Part shown: positions 46,060 through 58,500 of the stretch, one piece after another
Layout of the letters: each line of letters starts with the position of its first letter
How positions within the stretch are numbered: position 1 is the stretch's first letter
From: Hypoxylon rubiginosum
Lineage: Eukaryota; Ascomycota; Sordariomycetes; Xylariales; Hypoxylaceae
Length of the DNA stretch: 64,000 nucleotides
Direction of reading: 5' to 3'
Assembly (NCBI GenBank): GCA_902806565.1
Contig: CADCXA010000021.1
Location: forward strand, 682,001-746,000
Program-made: the position numbers and the translations under genes
Notes under the pieces: model-generated
The model's database searches: none
What the model was told of the DNA's origin: nothing
What the model saw: the letters and a program-made list of their open reading frames with translations, nothing else

Positions 46060-48669
46060 TTAGTAGCCGGGTTTTCCTGGCATCGGGGGTAATCCGTGTC
46101 CGGTGCTCAAAGGCGGGAGATGGTTGTGGCAAAAGATTTTGCCGGTACTAGACTTCATACAATCCTTCTTGGAAACATCGATGAACTTGACGGGGTCCTC
46201 GTAGCTCTCCAATTGGCAGCACTCCACGTTCTTCATCCATCTGTTCGTGATCACATCGTTCATAGAAATACGCTTGTTCGGGTCGGGATTCAACATCTTG
46301 AGCAACAGACGTCGAAGAGGTACAGGGTTGACACAGTATTCGAACGCGAGGACTTTAGGATAGGCATCCTTCATTTCTTCCGGCTTTGCCTCCATCTTCG
46401 CATTAACCTTGTCCCAGCCGCTGACAAGGTCGTTGTACGTCTTCTGGCTTGGCGAAGACAAGCCTGCTTGGGCCTTCTCCCACAGGTTGGCGTTGAAGAT
46501 AAGGTAGACCATGACAACTGCTGAGCTCCACACGTCGAGAGCGCGGGGGTCGTACTCCACATTCTTACTGAGGACTTCGGGCGCAATGTAAGGAAGACTG
46601 CCGCAAATGCCGGGCTTGCAGAGACGGATGTCGCCCATACCAATGCCACACTGGCCACCTGCTTCTCGTAATCCAGGATGTATGCCCGAGAACACTTCAG
46701 ATACGCCGAAATCTGTGATCTTCAACTTGCTGTCCTTCGTGATAAGAAGATTTTCTAGCTTGATGTCACGGTGAGCAATGCCATTGGAGTGCAAGTAGTT
46801 GATGCCCTGGCACAGTTGCTTGAACAAGCAAAGACGATCGATATTTCGACCCTCTTCCTTTAGGTACTTCTTGGAGACCAGGCTGAAAAGGTCGCCCTCC
46901 GAACAGTACTCCATGACATGGTTCCAGCGACCGTGGTTGCCGCACAAACGGAGTGTTTCGACAATATTGGGATGGTGCAGACTCTTCGCAATGCTGTACT
47001 CCGATTTGATCTTCTTCTCGTATTCTTCCACGGATTCGGACGAGCTCTTGGAGCGGAATTCCTTGACGGCGTACAGCTCCCCTGGGCTGCCCTTGCGCAC
47101 CATGAGGGTAACCTTGGAGGTTGCGCCTTTTCCAAGATGCTTGCCATGTCGGCCAAAGAGCTTATGTTGGTACTCGTACTCCTTCAAAAGCTCTGCAACA
47201 TCGACGGTAAAATCATCAGGGAGACTAAGACTCAGTCTTCTCGCTTTCATGCCAGTGCCGGCGTCCGGAGGGATTTCCCAAGGTTGTCTGGTTAATTCGT
47301 GGTCATTCTTCTTTTTTCTCTCCACGCTTCTTGTTCGACGGTGCGCATTCTTAGTCGACGCAAACCCTACTCTGCCTCGCAGAGAAAGGCCAGTATTTGC
47401 CCTGTGCTTCTTGCTGTTGTTCTCTAGAAAGTCACGCGCAGTGGGAATAGAGATGCGACTGGACTTCTCCTTAGTGCTAAGGGGCATCTCCAATGGAGAG
47501 CCAGGGGAGGGAGGAGTGTTAGATCTTGTAGTCGTGCTGGATCTATGGTAGGAGAAGCGACGGCGGCTTGCATTCGGGGTCACCTTATTGGCTGAGGCGA
47601 AATTGGCCTCAGGAACGCCCCCATTGTAATTGGGCCCTTTAAACTCCGCACTTGCACTACCATTCTCCCCCACGTGGTAACTATTGCGCTTGAATATCGA
47701 CATGGCTTTTGACAGTGTAGATAATGCAGATGATGAACGTCGTGAAAGAAGCTGTCTTGGTGTTGACGGGCGACGTTCTGACTTGGGTCGATAATCAGAT
47801 TGTGTATTTGTAGTTGTTAATGTATTTAAAGGCTCCCGAGTTGGTTTGGGTGTGAGCGTAGGTGGCGGTGGAGGGGCGTACGAAGGCTGTGGTTGTGATT
47901 GTGATTTTTTAAGCGGTGCGGGACGAGAAATGTGAGCTGGGGATGACAGGAAAAGAGCCGGGCTAACGACGTCTTTATTGACGATGGTCAAGGAAACATC
48001 GGATTGATCTGGAACATCGGAAGTTGTTGCAACAAGGCCACCTGTTATAAAATCGCGAGTCTGGTATGTGTCGTTTTGTTCACAGTAGCGAAAATCCCGT
48101 GATTGTCTCCCGCTCACTGGCGTAACAGGCTCATTGTATGATTCACTACCAGTTTCTTCGTCACCCTCTTCGGGGATTGGATGGGCGAGATCTGTGGGAA
48201 AACGCCGCAGTGACTCAATTGGCGTTTGGTTGTAGCTGCATGAGCTAGAGGCGGTGCAGGTCAGGGAAGAGGTAGAAGGAGACGGGGAGATGTCTGTGGT
48301 GTTTGTGGTGTCTGTAGGTGGAATTATTAATTTTATTGCAAAATCGAAGGGCGGGCGTTGAAGGCCGAAAATACCTGTAGATGTTATTGTCGAGGCGGTC
48401 GTTGTTGTGTTATTGGTTTTTGTTGCTGCTGTTGCTGTCAATGCCGATGACGAAATGCGAGTTACATCCGCGACAGTATTTTTGTCTTGTGCAGCTGCGG
48501 CGTCTGAGGAGGAAGGTTGCAGGTGCAGGTGCAGATGCTGCTGAGACTCCGTATTTGAGGCGGACGGTTGAGAGGGCCCTGCCTGTAAAGGCTGCAAGGG
48601 CGGCGTAGGCGATGAAAGCGTGGGCGATGACATCGCTACCTGTAAAGGCAGAGTCTGTGGGGCTCCCAT
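46060..48669 (-). CDS. hal4: Ser/Thr protein kinase, Hal4/Sat4-type
   Basis: Single exon of 869 aa, starting at the ATG at 48669; the frame is open further upstream but has no ATG there. Residues 1 to about 490 are low-complexity Ser/Thr/Pro-rich, with several likely phosphorylation clusters. The kinase domain runs from about 495 to 810: Gly-rich loop HLGKGATSKV, ATP-binding Lys in AVKEF (about 534), catalytic loop HRDIKLEN (about 632), DFG in KITDFGVSEV (about 652) and APE in PYIAPEVL (about 697). The CGSLPYIAPE activation segment and the C-terminus resemble the yeast Npr1/Hal5 family, especially Hal4/Sat4, which regulates plasma-membrane potassium and nutrient transporters and salt tolerance. 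All catalytic residues are present, so it should be active. The 5' leader carries a 7-bp tandem repeat. Orthology to Hal4 rather than another family member is a judgement. Confidence 0.92.
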   Translation of the reverse strand: MGAPQTLPLQVAMSSPTLSSPTPPLQPLQAGPSQPSASNTESQQHLHLHLQPSSSDAAAAQDKNTVADVTRISSSALTATAATKTNNTTTTASTITSTGIFGLQRPPFDFAIKLIIPPTDTTNTTDISPSPSTSSLTCTASSSCSYNQTPIESLRRFPTDLAHPIPEEGDEETGSESYNEPVTPVSGRQSRDFRYCEQNDTYQTRDFITGGLVATTSDVPDQSDVSLTIVNKDVVSPALFLSSPAHISRPAPLKKSQSQPQPSYAPPPPPTLTPKPTREPLNTLTTTNTQSDYRPKSERRPSTPRQLLSRRSSSALSTLSKAMSIFKRNSYHVGENGSASAEFKGPNYNGGVPEANFASANKVTPNASRRRFSYHRSSTTTRSNTPPSPGSPLEMPLSTKEKSSRISIPTARDFLENNSKKHRANTGLSLRGRVGFASTKNAHRRTRSVERKKKNDHELTRQPWEIPPDAGTGMKARRLSLSLPDDFTVDVAELLKEYEYQHKLFGRHGKHLGKGATSKVTLMVRKGSPGELYAVKEFRSKSSSESVEEYEKKIKSEYSIAKSLHHPNIVETLRLCGNHGRWNHVMEYCSEGDLFSLVSKKYLKEEGRNIDRLCLFKQLCQGINYLHSNGIAHRDIKLENLLITKDSKLKITDFGVSEVFSGIHPGLREAGGQCGIGMGDIRLCKPGICGSLPYIAPEVLSKNVEYDPRALDVWSSAVVMVYLIFNANLWEKAQAGLSSPSQKTYNDLVSGWDKVNAKMEAKPEEMKDAYPKVLAFEYCVNPVPLRRLLLKMLNPDPNKRISMNDVITNRWMKNVECCQLESYEDPVKFIDVSKKDCMKSSTGKIFCHNHLPPLSTGHGLPPMPGKPGY

Positions 48670-48715
48670 CGTTATAAATTGATTTGAGAGAATGGTTGGG
48701 GTGGTAGCAATAGGC

Positions 48716-48753
48716 CTAGCCTGTCGCCTGTCGCCTGTCGCCTGTCGCCTGTA
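48716..48753. repeat. Tandem 7-bp repeat in the kinase 5' leader
   Basis: About five copies of GCCTGTC, roughly 50 bp upstream of the Hal4-type kinase start. Confidence 0.85.
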
Positions 48754-51700
48754 GGGGGGGTAACGCAGTATCAGTACCGGTACAAAGCGCAAACAAGGAG
48801 CACAAGGGCCCTGCTGAGGCGCTAAGGCTTACAAGGTATAGGTAAAAGAGACCTGGGAGGGGTTACCTAGGAGGGGGGAACGCCTAGGGAGAGGCTAACA
48901 GATGCAACTCTTATGGGACCGATGGGACCGATGGGACCTCTATGGGACCTATGGCGGGACTTCGGCGATGGTTCGAGCGTTATTTTCCGCGCAGGCTCAC
49001 GCTCACCCTCGAACTTGCACCTGGTTCTGGAGGGGCCGTGTATTCTTAGGCTGTCCGAAAGTGTAGACTGATCCGGCCAGGCACACCAGCCCATATCCTG
49101 GCTTAGAATATAAAGGTAGGTTTATCAAGAATGGTCTCCAAGTCGAAACGACCTAGCGGCTTATTACGCAAGAGAGGCAAACCGCTCCTGAGCCAATAGA
49201 CTGGTTGGTGCGAGACCCAGGCTGCCAGGGACGGAGGACGCAGAACGCAGGGCCAGCGAACAACGAACAAGCTGCGAGTAACAAGCCACTACGACTAGAA
49301 TGGAGCACCCCTCGGTAGTCGGAGTCGCTTCGGTCGATTCGGCTTTCCGATGACGTTCGGTTCTTTGTCGTTTCGAAAACCGGGACTCGATAAGTTGGTG
49401 GACAAGGACCACCGGCGCTTGTCAAGGACGGCTGACGATATCGGCCACTAGTATGTATGTATACCGGCGGGAATAGTAACCGGTCCTTCCAACTCGGTCT
49501 CGGATATATCGAGTATTTCGACTAGTCTCTCGTACAACATAAGACGATATACGAAAGATCTGGAAGAATAAGAAAGAGGCAACAGAAGAAGAATCCCCTC
49601 TACGTCTGGACTGGTCCAGATATAAGCCGGGTTGGTGGGTGGCCGTATATAATAAATGCTCCGTGGTAGCACACGCAGCGCCCAGCACCACAAGGATATA
49701 TATTTATAAAAAGGGTCCAAGAGATCTACCGTGCCTAGATGCCAAGGCAAGAAGAGTTGGAAACGAGGAAGAGAGGTTCTCGATCCGGGGGGATGGAGAC
49801 GGGGATGAAGACGTATTATAATAAGGTTAAGGGCTGAAGAGGCAGCGAGCGAGTATGTATCTATGTGTGTAAGTCCAAGTGGGCGCTTCGACGATCTATG
49901 GCCAAAGTTGTAATGTGCATGCGAGCAAAACCCACTATAACGGCACCCTAGCTCATAGCAAAGTGCGAGGTGCGAGGATCGTAGGTATAGTACAACACGA
50001 GAAACAGAAGCAGAAGCAGAAGCAGAGACAGAATGAAGCCCTGTACAGCTTAGCTGCAAGAGGAGCCTGGGGGGGAGGGTGACTAGTTGAAGCGGCCTGC
50101 AGGAGGTTGATGTGCGTCCCGGTCAGGATCAAACTCAGGTTTGAAAGTTGGGGTTGCTATATGCTGGGGGGATAGGCCGTTGGTGTGTATAGGAGATGGC
50201 TCATAAGTGGTGTAAGTGGGTAGCACAGCGTGGGGAGAAGAGGGTAGGAGAGGTTTAATAAGATGGAATTTAAGGACTAGAGGGAAATTCAAAAATGAAA
50301 TAATAAAAAGACTCAAGATAGAAGAAGTTTTTTTATTCGTTTTATCAAGTGGGAGGAGATCTGAGATGCCAGTTGTAAGTACTGCCCTCAGATTCGGACT
50401 TTCAAAGCACTTGGCATACATAGCCAACCTCACCAACCTGGTAGCGTACATTGCAAAACATTGTATTGAATGTTAACTGCTGGCGATACAGATACAGATA
50501 GTAGGACATATGTACGCAGTAATTACGCGGCAAAATCCATGCGACCTTGGCAGTCTCGAGCAATACTCTTGACGGTCTTGCTTCGCACGGTACAATACTA
50601 AGTATACATAGCACGCAGGCACGTCGAGATCAAATCAAGTGTCAGAAAGGTGAGAAAGACGTGAGATTACCAGATTACCGCCCTGGACTATCGCATAGCC
50701 CGCATAGTCTACGGTTTTTTCTAACCCAAACTAAACCTACATAGTAATACAACAATCAAAAAGGGCGACGAGAGCGTGGAGGTACCTAAGGAAGTATTGT
50801 CTACTTTCTAGGAACACCACTGGCAGTGCGGCGAAACGGGGGAAATGTGGAGGAGACAGTCGTGTTACCACGATCACGAACGCTCTAAAGCACCATTTAA
50901 TCAAAGAATTAACCTTAGTTGTTTCTTGGGTCCCTCCGGAGATCCTCTGCCCTCTGGAGACCCTCTGGAGACCCCAGATGAAAGCCCCCCCCCCCCCCAA
51001 GCTTAGCCCGCGTTCGCTCTGGTGGAACTGGCGAAAGCGCGCGATTCCCACTTCATCACCGGGAACTTTGATGCCTTCTTCATATCTTCATAACTTTATG
51101 CTCGATTATAATTCCGCAATGGTAATAAGAATTCGCGCTTTGCTCGAGGATCGAAGGATCGAAACTGCATGTCAGATCACAGTAACAAACCGTATTGTAA
51201 CATTATATGTTAGGTACCTACCTGTGGGCATCGAGTGGCTCATCATTCATAACCCCTGGAACTTGGGAACTCCAGCCACTTTGCTTGGAAGGGCGTCCCA
51301 CTGCCATCTTCAGTAAACGTGTTTAGATTCCAAAGCCATTCGAGGATCCGATCATGTCCTCATTTGGGAAGCCCACATTAAAGCCTCAACTTGGCAAATT
51401 TGAACTTGTCCTGGGCAGCCCCTGGGCGCCTACGTTGTCTCTCGTCATACCGCGTCTATGACTTCTGGTGACATATTTTGACATCCGGACCACCGTAACT
51501 AGTGCCTTGAAAACTTTACCGCAATAGGCAACTCGGCTGCTGTGATTGGTCGGTTAGGATGGATTATGATATTACGTTCGTAACAGATTACTCTCTACTA
51601 TGTAGTTGGCAATCCGTCTTGGTAAAACTGTCTCGTCGCACTATGTTTTGGATAGAGAGTTAGATAGGAGATATCCGCAACACCAACTTAATGGCGTAAT

Positions 51701-54177
51701 AGCTTGTAGCTGCTCTGAGCTGGTTGGGTCTCCTCATAGGCTTCGATTATCCATACTATAAGCAGCGGCTGCGGTGAGGATTGTTACGTAGTCAGGTAGC
51801 GTAAGCTTATGCATAGTATGCGGTATGATATGGGATATGGGATTTGACATTTGTTCATCATATTCGATATTCATTCTAGAAGGAATGAAAACCAAGTCGA
51901 GTTGTCTCCTGGCAGTCGGGGCGGTTCCCGGTACTTCGATTCGATGCCAAGGATACACGAGCATCATCTTCATATTTGCGACCTTGGAACTATGGAAAAG
52001 TGATGGACAAAGCAGTCGTAAATGATTGCCGTTGGCATCAGTCTTGGCTGTGTAATTAGTCCTCAGTCGTGCGCGGCGTTCGTTTCACCGGAAGTAGAAA
52101 CATTGGCAATACCAAGAAACGCTCATCTATTGGCGAGTTGAAACCAAGAGCTTGGCGTATACTTTTGCCAATCCAGTCAGTCCAAGCCAGTCCAAGCCAG
52201 TCCAAGCCGCTATGCTTCGTCTTGCGCTTTTGCCAAGGGGCACGGCGGTTTTTTACTTCCACCCGTCAAAATGAACGAATAGATAATTAAAGAATGAAGC
52301 GTGCGCTAATAATAAAACAAAGATGTTACTATATTTTCTTAGACTTTGACGCCAGACGCGGATGATACCGACAATTGATCAACGTCGTATATCGATCGAG
52401 ATGATGTAAGTGCCCACGTCTCGAGAACAGGAACACGATACGTCAACCTTCGTAGAATCATATCTATTGGTATAGAAACCCTACCTCGGTCGCATGTCGA
52501 TTCATTCGCACGGGGCCCAGGGCCTTGTGTAACTGAACAAACATCACCGTTGGAATGGTAACACAAGCCGCACTCTTTCCTAGAGGGCCCGATCCTACAT
52601 GCGTCATACCCAAGATAGAATGCTTCCATGCGGCAGCGTAGAACAATAGTCCGCCCACCGCCTCCGCCCGGCTCGACGATATCGAAAAGGGGCAGGCAAC
52701 TCATCATATTAAAAAAAATAAAAAAAACACCAAGCAACTAGTCGGTGCACTAACCGATGGCATAGATTGCGAACTCTTGAATTCGTGATACCTATCTCCC
52801 AGGTAGGTACCGTGGGAAGATATTCCGGTCAACTTTTTCCGCCGGGCGCTCTCGCCAAGGACCAGTGATCATCGTCGTCGCGCATTGTTTTGATGCGCCG
52901 AGCATTGGCAAGTAAAATTTTTATCAGGTGTTTTTAGATACCTCCTATACAAAAGGGTATCAGTTCGCGTCTCTCACTCTTAACAGCTGTCTCTTTTGGC
53001 TTCGGTGCCCCCCTCCCCCCCTAATCGCCCTTAATCGTCCCTAATCGCCCCGTCTGCCCGTTGCGTATCCAACGAGGCTCATCCGCAAGATGCGACAGCA
53101 TATACCGAGACGTCTCCGAGCGCGCGGCCACAGCATGTGTCGTCGCCCGTTCGCCCCGGTTATGTACCGCCGCATTCCTCCATTCCGTAATTTTCTATGC
53201 CTGCCCCCTATCTGCCTGTCTGCCTACCAAGCCTATCGTATTGCGCCCGTCCTTTGGGCACAGGCATCGGCGTTGGGAACTCCGTAAACCTTACTATGCA
53301 ATGGATCTCTAGATCTATCTACCAGAACTGACTACCCCTCGGATTAGACACCACTGCAGCGCAGCACTCACGTTATTAGGTTCATGAGGCAAGTCTGTAT
53401 GAACTATCGATCTAAAACCCCGACAGGTTATTAACCTATCATCCAAACCACGCGCGACGAGGCACGAACTAGATTTGCTAGGCATTATCTTGCATGCCAT
53501 GCCATTCGCCACGATTCTTGGATGTCTCGCCAACTACCGACCGTGGAAAACCAAAACCTCCATTATCATTGAAAGTAGGGAGGAAGGGAAAAAGCACGAT
53601 GACGATTGACAGCGACAAGATCATGATTGCGAAGAATATTCTCTTCGCCCCTCTTCTCTTTTCTTTTCTCATTTATTTCTCCCGAATTCTTAACATGTAC
53701 TTGGCGAGAATGCAAGTTTCAGAGACCGTACCCGTACAAGTTCACAAGATACAAGATGCAAGACAAACCTCTCCCCCCTCATCTAGGCAAAGATTTTGAA
53801 AATAGCGTGGACATTATGATTCGCCAGTATCGTTAGAATTGTCTTGGTTTTTCTAGACCGCGACCATCAGGTTGGCTATCTCTTGGTAGTTCTCGCCAGG
53901 AAGAAGACTTCGCCTTGGCCCTGTGCCATTCCGAGGCGGGCCAAGCTGAAGATAGATATGAAGGTTATGCCCAAGTAGACCGAGCGAAGAAGTGGGCTTC
54001 GGTCGAGATTCAATCGCCTAGCGTCGCCTAGCCGACAGCATGCCGGCTGAATCCCACACGAGCGCGTCTATAGGAGCGGCCAAGACTCAATTGCCCGTCA
54101 ACCGAATGGAAGCATGTTGTCGAAGTGGTGATGTGATATGAAAATTTGCGAACCTGTTTTCCCCTTCCCTCCCTTCT

Positions 54178-54211
54178 TTCTTTTTCTTTTTCTTTTTCTT
54201 TTTCTTTTTCT
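54178..54211. repeat. (CTTTTT)n microsatellite
   Basis: Five to six copies of a 6-bp CTTTTT unit following pyrimidine-rich sequence. Confidence 0.9.
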
Positions 54212-55499
54212 ACGAGCCTAGCATTGTCGTGTTCCATCTTACAACATTACAGCCATTGCTACCCCTATGTTAGCATCACATACACCCCCAAGGTTAACCT
54301 CGATGCTTGCTTGAAAAGTCGGCGCCAGCTCAAACTGAGTTGCAGAGGATAACGGATGGCACGCGCATCCTGAAAATCCCAGTCGAGCCAGCCTACCAGC
54401 CTACCAGCCTACCAGCCAGTTTCTAACCCTGTTACATCAGTAACAAGCCCGGTTCGGTCGAAAATGGCAATCCGCCAAGTCCCCTACAGGGCTGGTTTCC
54501 CAACTTTGAATGAGACTCGATGGAGCGTAGCATGTCCCCCACGCAATCCGGGTTGGCTATTGGACCGCTTGCCCTCGACGGCTTCTGCAGCTGTCCCGAA
54601 AGAGCCATCTCGTGCAGGCTTTCGTTACTCGCGGTACCTACGACGTAGCAACGAATTGGGGGGATCCCGTGGATCAGAATCTTCACCTCTCGTGACTTGG
54701 GCATTGCAGTCCCTCCTGCATTAGCTACGAACAGTTCTGGTCTGGTGCCAAAACACCACACTCTGGTTGAAATGCGCCAGGCCGTCTTGGCTTTTCCGAC
54801 CATTGAGATGACGACCCGAGCTTTTTTATTTTTATTTTTTCTTCTTGTCTACGAGATCTGTGTTGCCCTGGGCAATTGTGTTATTTGTAAGAGTCCAGCG
54901 TATGGCAAATCTCATGCTTGGCGAAGCAGTCAGCCTTCTGAGGCTCTTGGCTGGCCGCACAGACGATCCGGCAAGTACTTCTATCAACGAGACCAGACTT
55001 ATTTTCGTCTACTGATTAGCGAAATCAGAGCTGCAAGGTCACGTACAAGCGAGATCCAGACCCAAGGTGCCACGAACATGCCGTGTCCCCGTTTTTTGGA
55101 AGAACCTCATTATCGAAAGGGGTAGACCTCCAGCTGGATAAACCTGCTTAGGTACACACTACCTACCTCTACAGTCATGTAAAGTGCTGCGGGATTTAAT
55201 CCGTAGCCTCTGACAACCTATAAGGACATGGATTTACTCATAGGGTATGCTCCGGAGAATAAGGACCAAAACGGTTCAAGTTCCTTTGGCAGGCATCCAG
55301 CAACCGTCTAACTGGGTTAACCGTTGGTGACATTAAAATGATGACACCCGTAAGGCATGAAACCGTGCTCATCTCAGCCGAACCGCCAGCATCATCGCAA
55401 CAGGGCGAGCCGCACGCTCTGAGTGGACGCCATTAGGATGCGAGAGCCTCGAAAAGATGACGCCTCACTCCTTCACCCCATGTTTTTACTAATAAAAGC

Positions 55500-55560
55500 T
55501 CCCCCCGAAGGGGGGACCCTAGGCTATCGTAACCGTCAGCTTCAAGGAATAGCCTAGGGT
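55500..55560. repeat. Two adjacent perfect hairpins
   Basis: Hairpin 1: TCCCCCC (55500-55506), GAA loop, GGGGGGA (55510-55516). Hairpin 2: ACCCTAGGCTAT (55516-55527), 21-nt loop, then the exact reverse complement ATAGCCTAGGGT (55549-55560). The two share base 55516. This could be a folded non-coding RNA, a terminator-like element or a mobile-element terminus; the sequence does not say which. Confidence 0.8.
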
Positions 55561-58500
55561 CTGGGCTAGGTTAATGCAGAAAGTGGCGGTGAATAAAGTG
55601 CCCTTTTGTTGTGAAATTGAACCAACTCAGCCAGATAGCGGAACCGGTGAGTTTGGATGTGCGCCAACAGTTCATCTTATTACTACGTACATGTGTAGAA
55701 ATAAAATATGGCCATCGTCGTCCAAAGGGAATCCGATCCGCCAGCCCACGCGAAGGGGCCTCTCTCCAGCCTGCAGGAATTATGATGTATGTAGAATACA
55801 TATCAGGCGACCGACGGTTAGCAAAAGAATACGTACAAATCAAAGCATCGCTTGGGGGTGGAAGGGAGCCCGCGATCTCCAGATTTTCCCCACGTCCACA
55901 CCCCTCCCCCCTTTGGCCGTGATTCTCATCGTCGTGTGTCGTCTTACCTTTTCTAGAGCCAAGGCGGGAATTGCTTCCCCCTAGTCAAATCGTCATCGCG
56001 AAGCTTGTTTCGGCTATGAATCTGCTCGACCAGGTTTATCCTTCACGCCCGCAAGCCACACTGGCCAGACGGGCACAGACCATTGATAATTTCATGGGCG
56101 AGCCAAGACGGGTACTAACTAGTGCGCGACAATTACCGCGCGCCCGCTTTGGCTCCCGTCTTGTCCCCCGTTCGAAAATCCTGGAGAAAAATCCGGGGTG
56201 GATAGGGAGAGGCAAGGCAAAAAGGCGTGGGTGCCAAGTTTGGTTCCCTTTTTCAACGCCCTTTCTTCGTTGTAACGATACAATACAGAAGAGAGAACCC
56301 TTTTCAATCTACACGTAGTTCATCGTCCCAAGAACGAGTTCAAGTTATACATACACGTGAGACAACACATGTGGTTGCCACCGCTGGCCGCTTTTGCCCA
56401 CGACAGCCATATGTGCTCGTTGCTGAAACATGCAGGTTAAAATACCTCATGCTGACAAGTCTAGAACAGACCCCCATACACCCCAGAGAGCCAAGATGTA
56501 TTGTTTCTCTCCCCCCGTACATAGCGAACGAGATTACTAACGACCTGTGTCCCCCAGCCATGCAAGCAAGGTGCGGATTAGTCTCGTGCCTACGATGTGT
56601 CACCTTTGACGACGTGAGGGCTACGAAACTATGAGGCCATAGTTTAGCAGCGGCGACGACAACGAACGGCCGCGAACCGGGAGGCTTGCTAACCAAGTCC
56701 GGCGTGCCTCTCTCCAGCTTCTCTGCCTAGCTAACTGCTACTCTTACTTGGCTTAGCTGTGTGGCTTGTGGTAAATGAGTTTAGTTCCACACTGCCGTCC
56801 CTGCCAAGTCGATTGTGCGCAGATCAAATCTCTTGGTATCAGGGAGCGAGTCGAGGAAAAAAGACACTGGGCTTGGTTCGTCGGTCCGACCACACTTGGC
56901 ACCTCTCAGGGACCACCTAGAGATCAGACGGGTCTTCCGCTCCTTGGCAAAAAATCTCTGAAGGGGGCCAAAACAAAGTTCAATTGCTGCCCTTAAAAAT
57001 TCCCCGTCTCTCTCTCTCCTGTTTCTGTCTTCTTTTACTAATAAGGGGTAGAATACACCTACTTTTGCTATCTAATTTCTACCAAACTGACCCTCTATCC
57101 GTAGCGCCGGTCCCGCGGAGCCGGACATTCAGTCGCACGGAGACATGGAGTGGCTTCCGGCCAATCTGGCTAACGGAATGCAGAAGAAGAAGAAAGGGGG
57201 TACCATTAACGTGCTTACCTTCTTACATGTCTTTCCGATGCGGGAGCCCTGCAGATAGATAGGGGAGGTAAGGAGGGGGGGATGGGATCCGGGGGTGTGC
57301 GACCTTTATGCACATCAGCTTTAAAGGATCTCTGGGCAACGGTGCAGCAAGGGGAAAAAAAGGCAAAGCGCTGGCGAAATAAGTATGTGCTTCCTGACGA
57401 ACGAAACAAGCAAGTATGCTTTGCTTTGCTTTGCCTGTTGCTTGCTTCCACAGGACCGACCGACCACACTCGGCCGGCGTTCGCGCGCGTTTCGCAAAGG
57501 CAGGCCGCCTGTCGAGACAGGTGTGTTTCCTGCCAAGGCTGGAGTGCAACGTGCCTCGAGCTTGAAGCTCGAAGGGGGGAGGGAGGACAGCCGTGTCTCG
57601 CAATCCATATTCCCATCCCGTGGGCTTATTTGATCCAGTATAACCCCAAATCCCATCCGTAGCTTTGCCGGCGTCGAGTGAAATAACGGTACCTACCTAA
57701 CCTACGTAGGCACGTAACAAAATCCTCACGAAACAACGGCTCGAGGAATGTTGCCAAGCGTCAGACTAGACTCCCACGGTTAGGTGACGTGTTCTCGGTG
57801 TCCACTCTTCGGTAGGTGAAGCCAGAAGAGTTGTCTTCCTGACTGTGCTCTCGCTGCCTTGACCGTAAATTCATGAATCCTTGCTACATGGAAGGCCTAC
57901 AGATGTCCCTTGCCAGCGCTGATGTCGAGATAAAAATAGGCAGGCGTAGCGCCCATGGCGGGTAGAACAACAACAGCTCGGCCTTCCAGCCTTCTTCAAC
58001 GGAGTTACGAGCTTTTTCTCTACGAACCACGGACCCCCTTTTACCTTGGCGTAAAACTGTGGTTCTGTAATCGTGTTTGACGTTTGGCATTTCCCCATAG
58101 CGAAGACCATCGAGACCAAGTTGTCCGGTTCCTTGATGTCGCCGATTACAGAGGCCAAGAGCTGGCTTACATAGTTGTCAGACACGGCTCCTTTTCTGCC
58201 GGAGTACGGTATAACACACGATGGGCCTCTCCGTCCCCCCGTACGGAGTTTTTCGGGGACACCGACGCATACGGAAGGGCAGTTGACTCAGAAAGAATTA
58301 CACGGCTAGGCATGCCCAGAGTCGTTGGATGACCGTAGATCCGTTACTATTCATGAATATGTGGTGGTATTCAGAGGTCGAAACGTGACGAGACGTTACG
58401 TTTCGTCGAGGGCTATGCAAATTGTTCCACGTTTCAGAAGACGGATTCTATTTCACCCAACCCATCAACCGAGCCTGTACAATAGTCTAGAATATGTTTA

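Noticed and set aside
46799..47551. 250-codon plus-strand open frame inside the kinase gene
   Set aside because: Antisense shadow of a clearly conserved kinase domain.
48716..48753. CRISPR-like or telomeric repeat
   Set aside because: Units are only 7 bp and contiguous, without spacers. The unit is not TTAGGG. Treated as a simple tandem repeat.
49448..50059. 203-codon minus-strand open frame
   Set aside because: The start codon is TTG, the first real ATG comes very late, and there is no domain. Tyr/Ser/Leu-rich composition follows base bias.
54697..55125. 142-codon plus-strand frame with a hydrophobic stretch
   Set aside because: Begins with TTG, and the hydrophobic run comes from a T-rich tract. 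No family resemblance.
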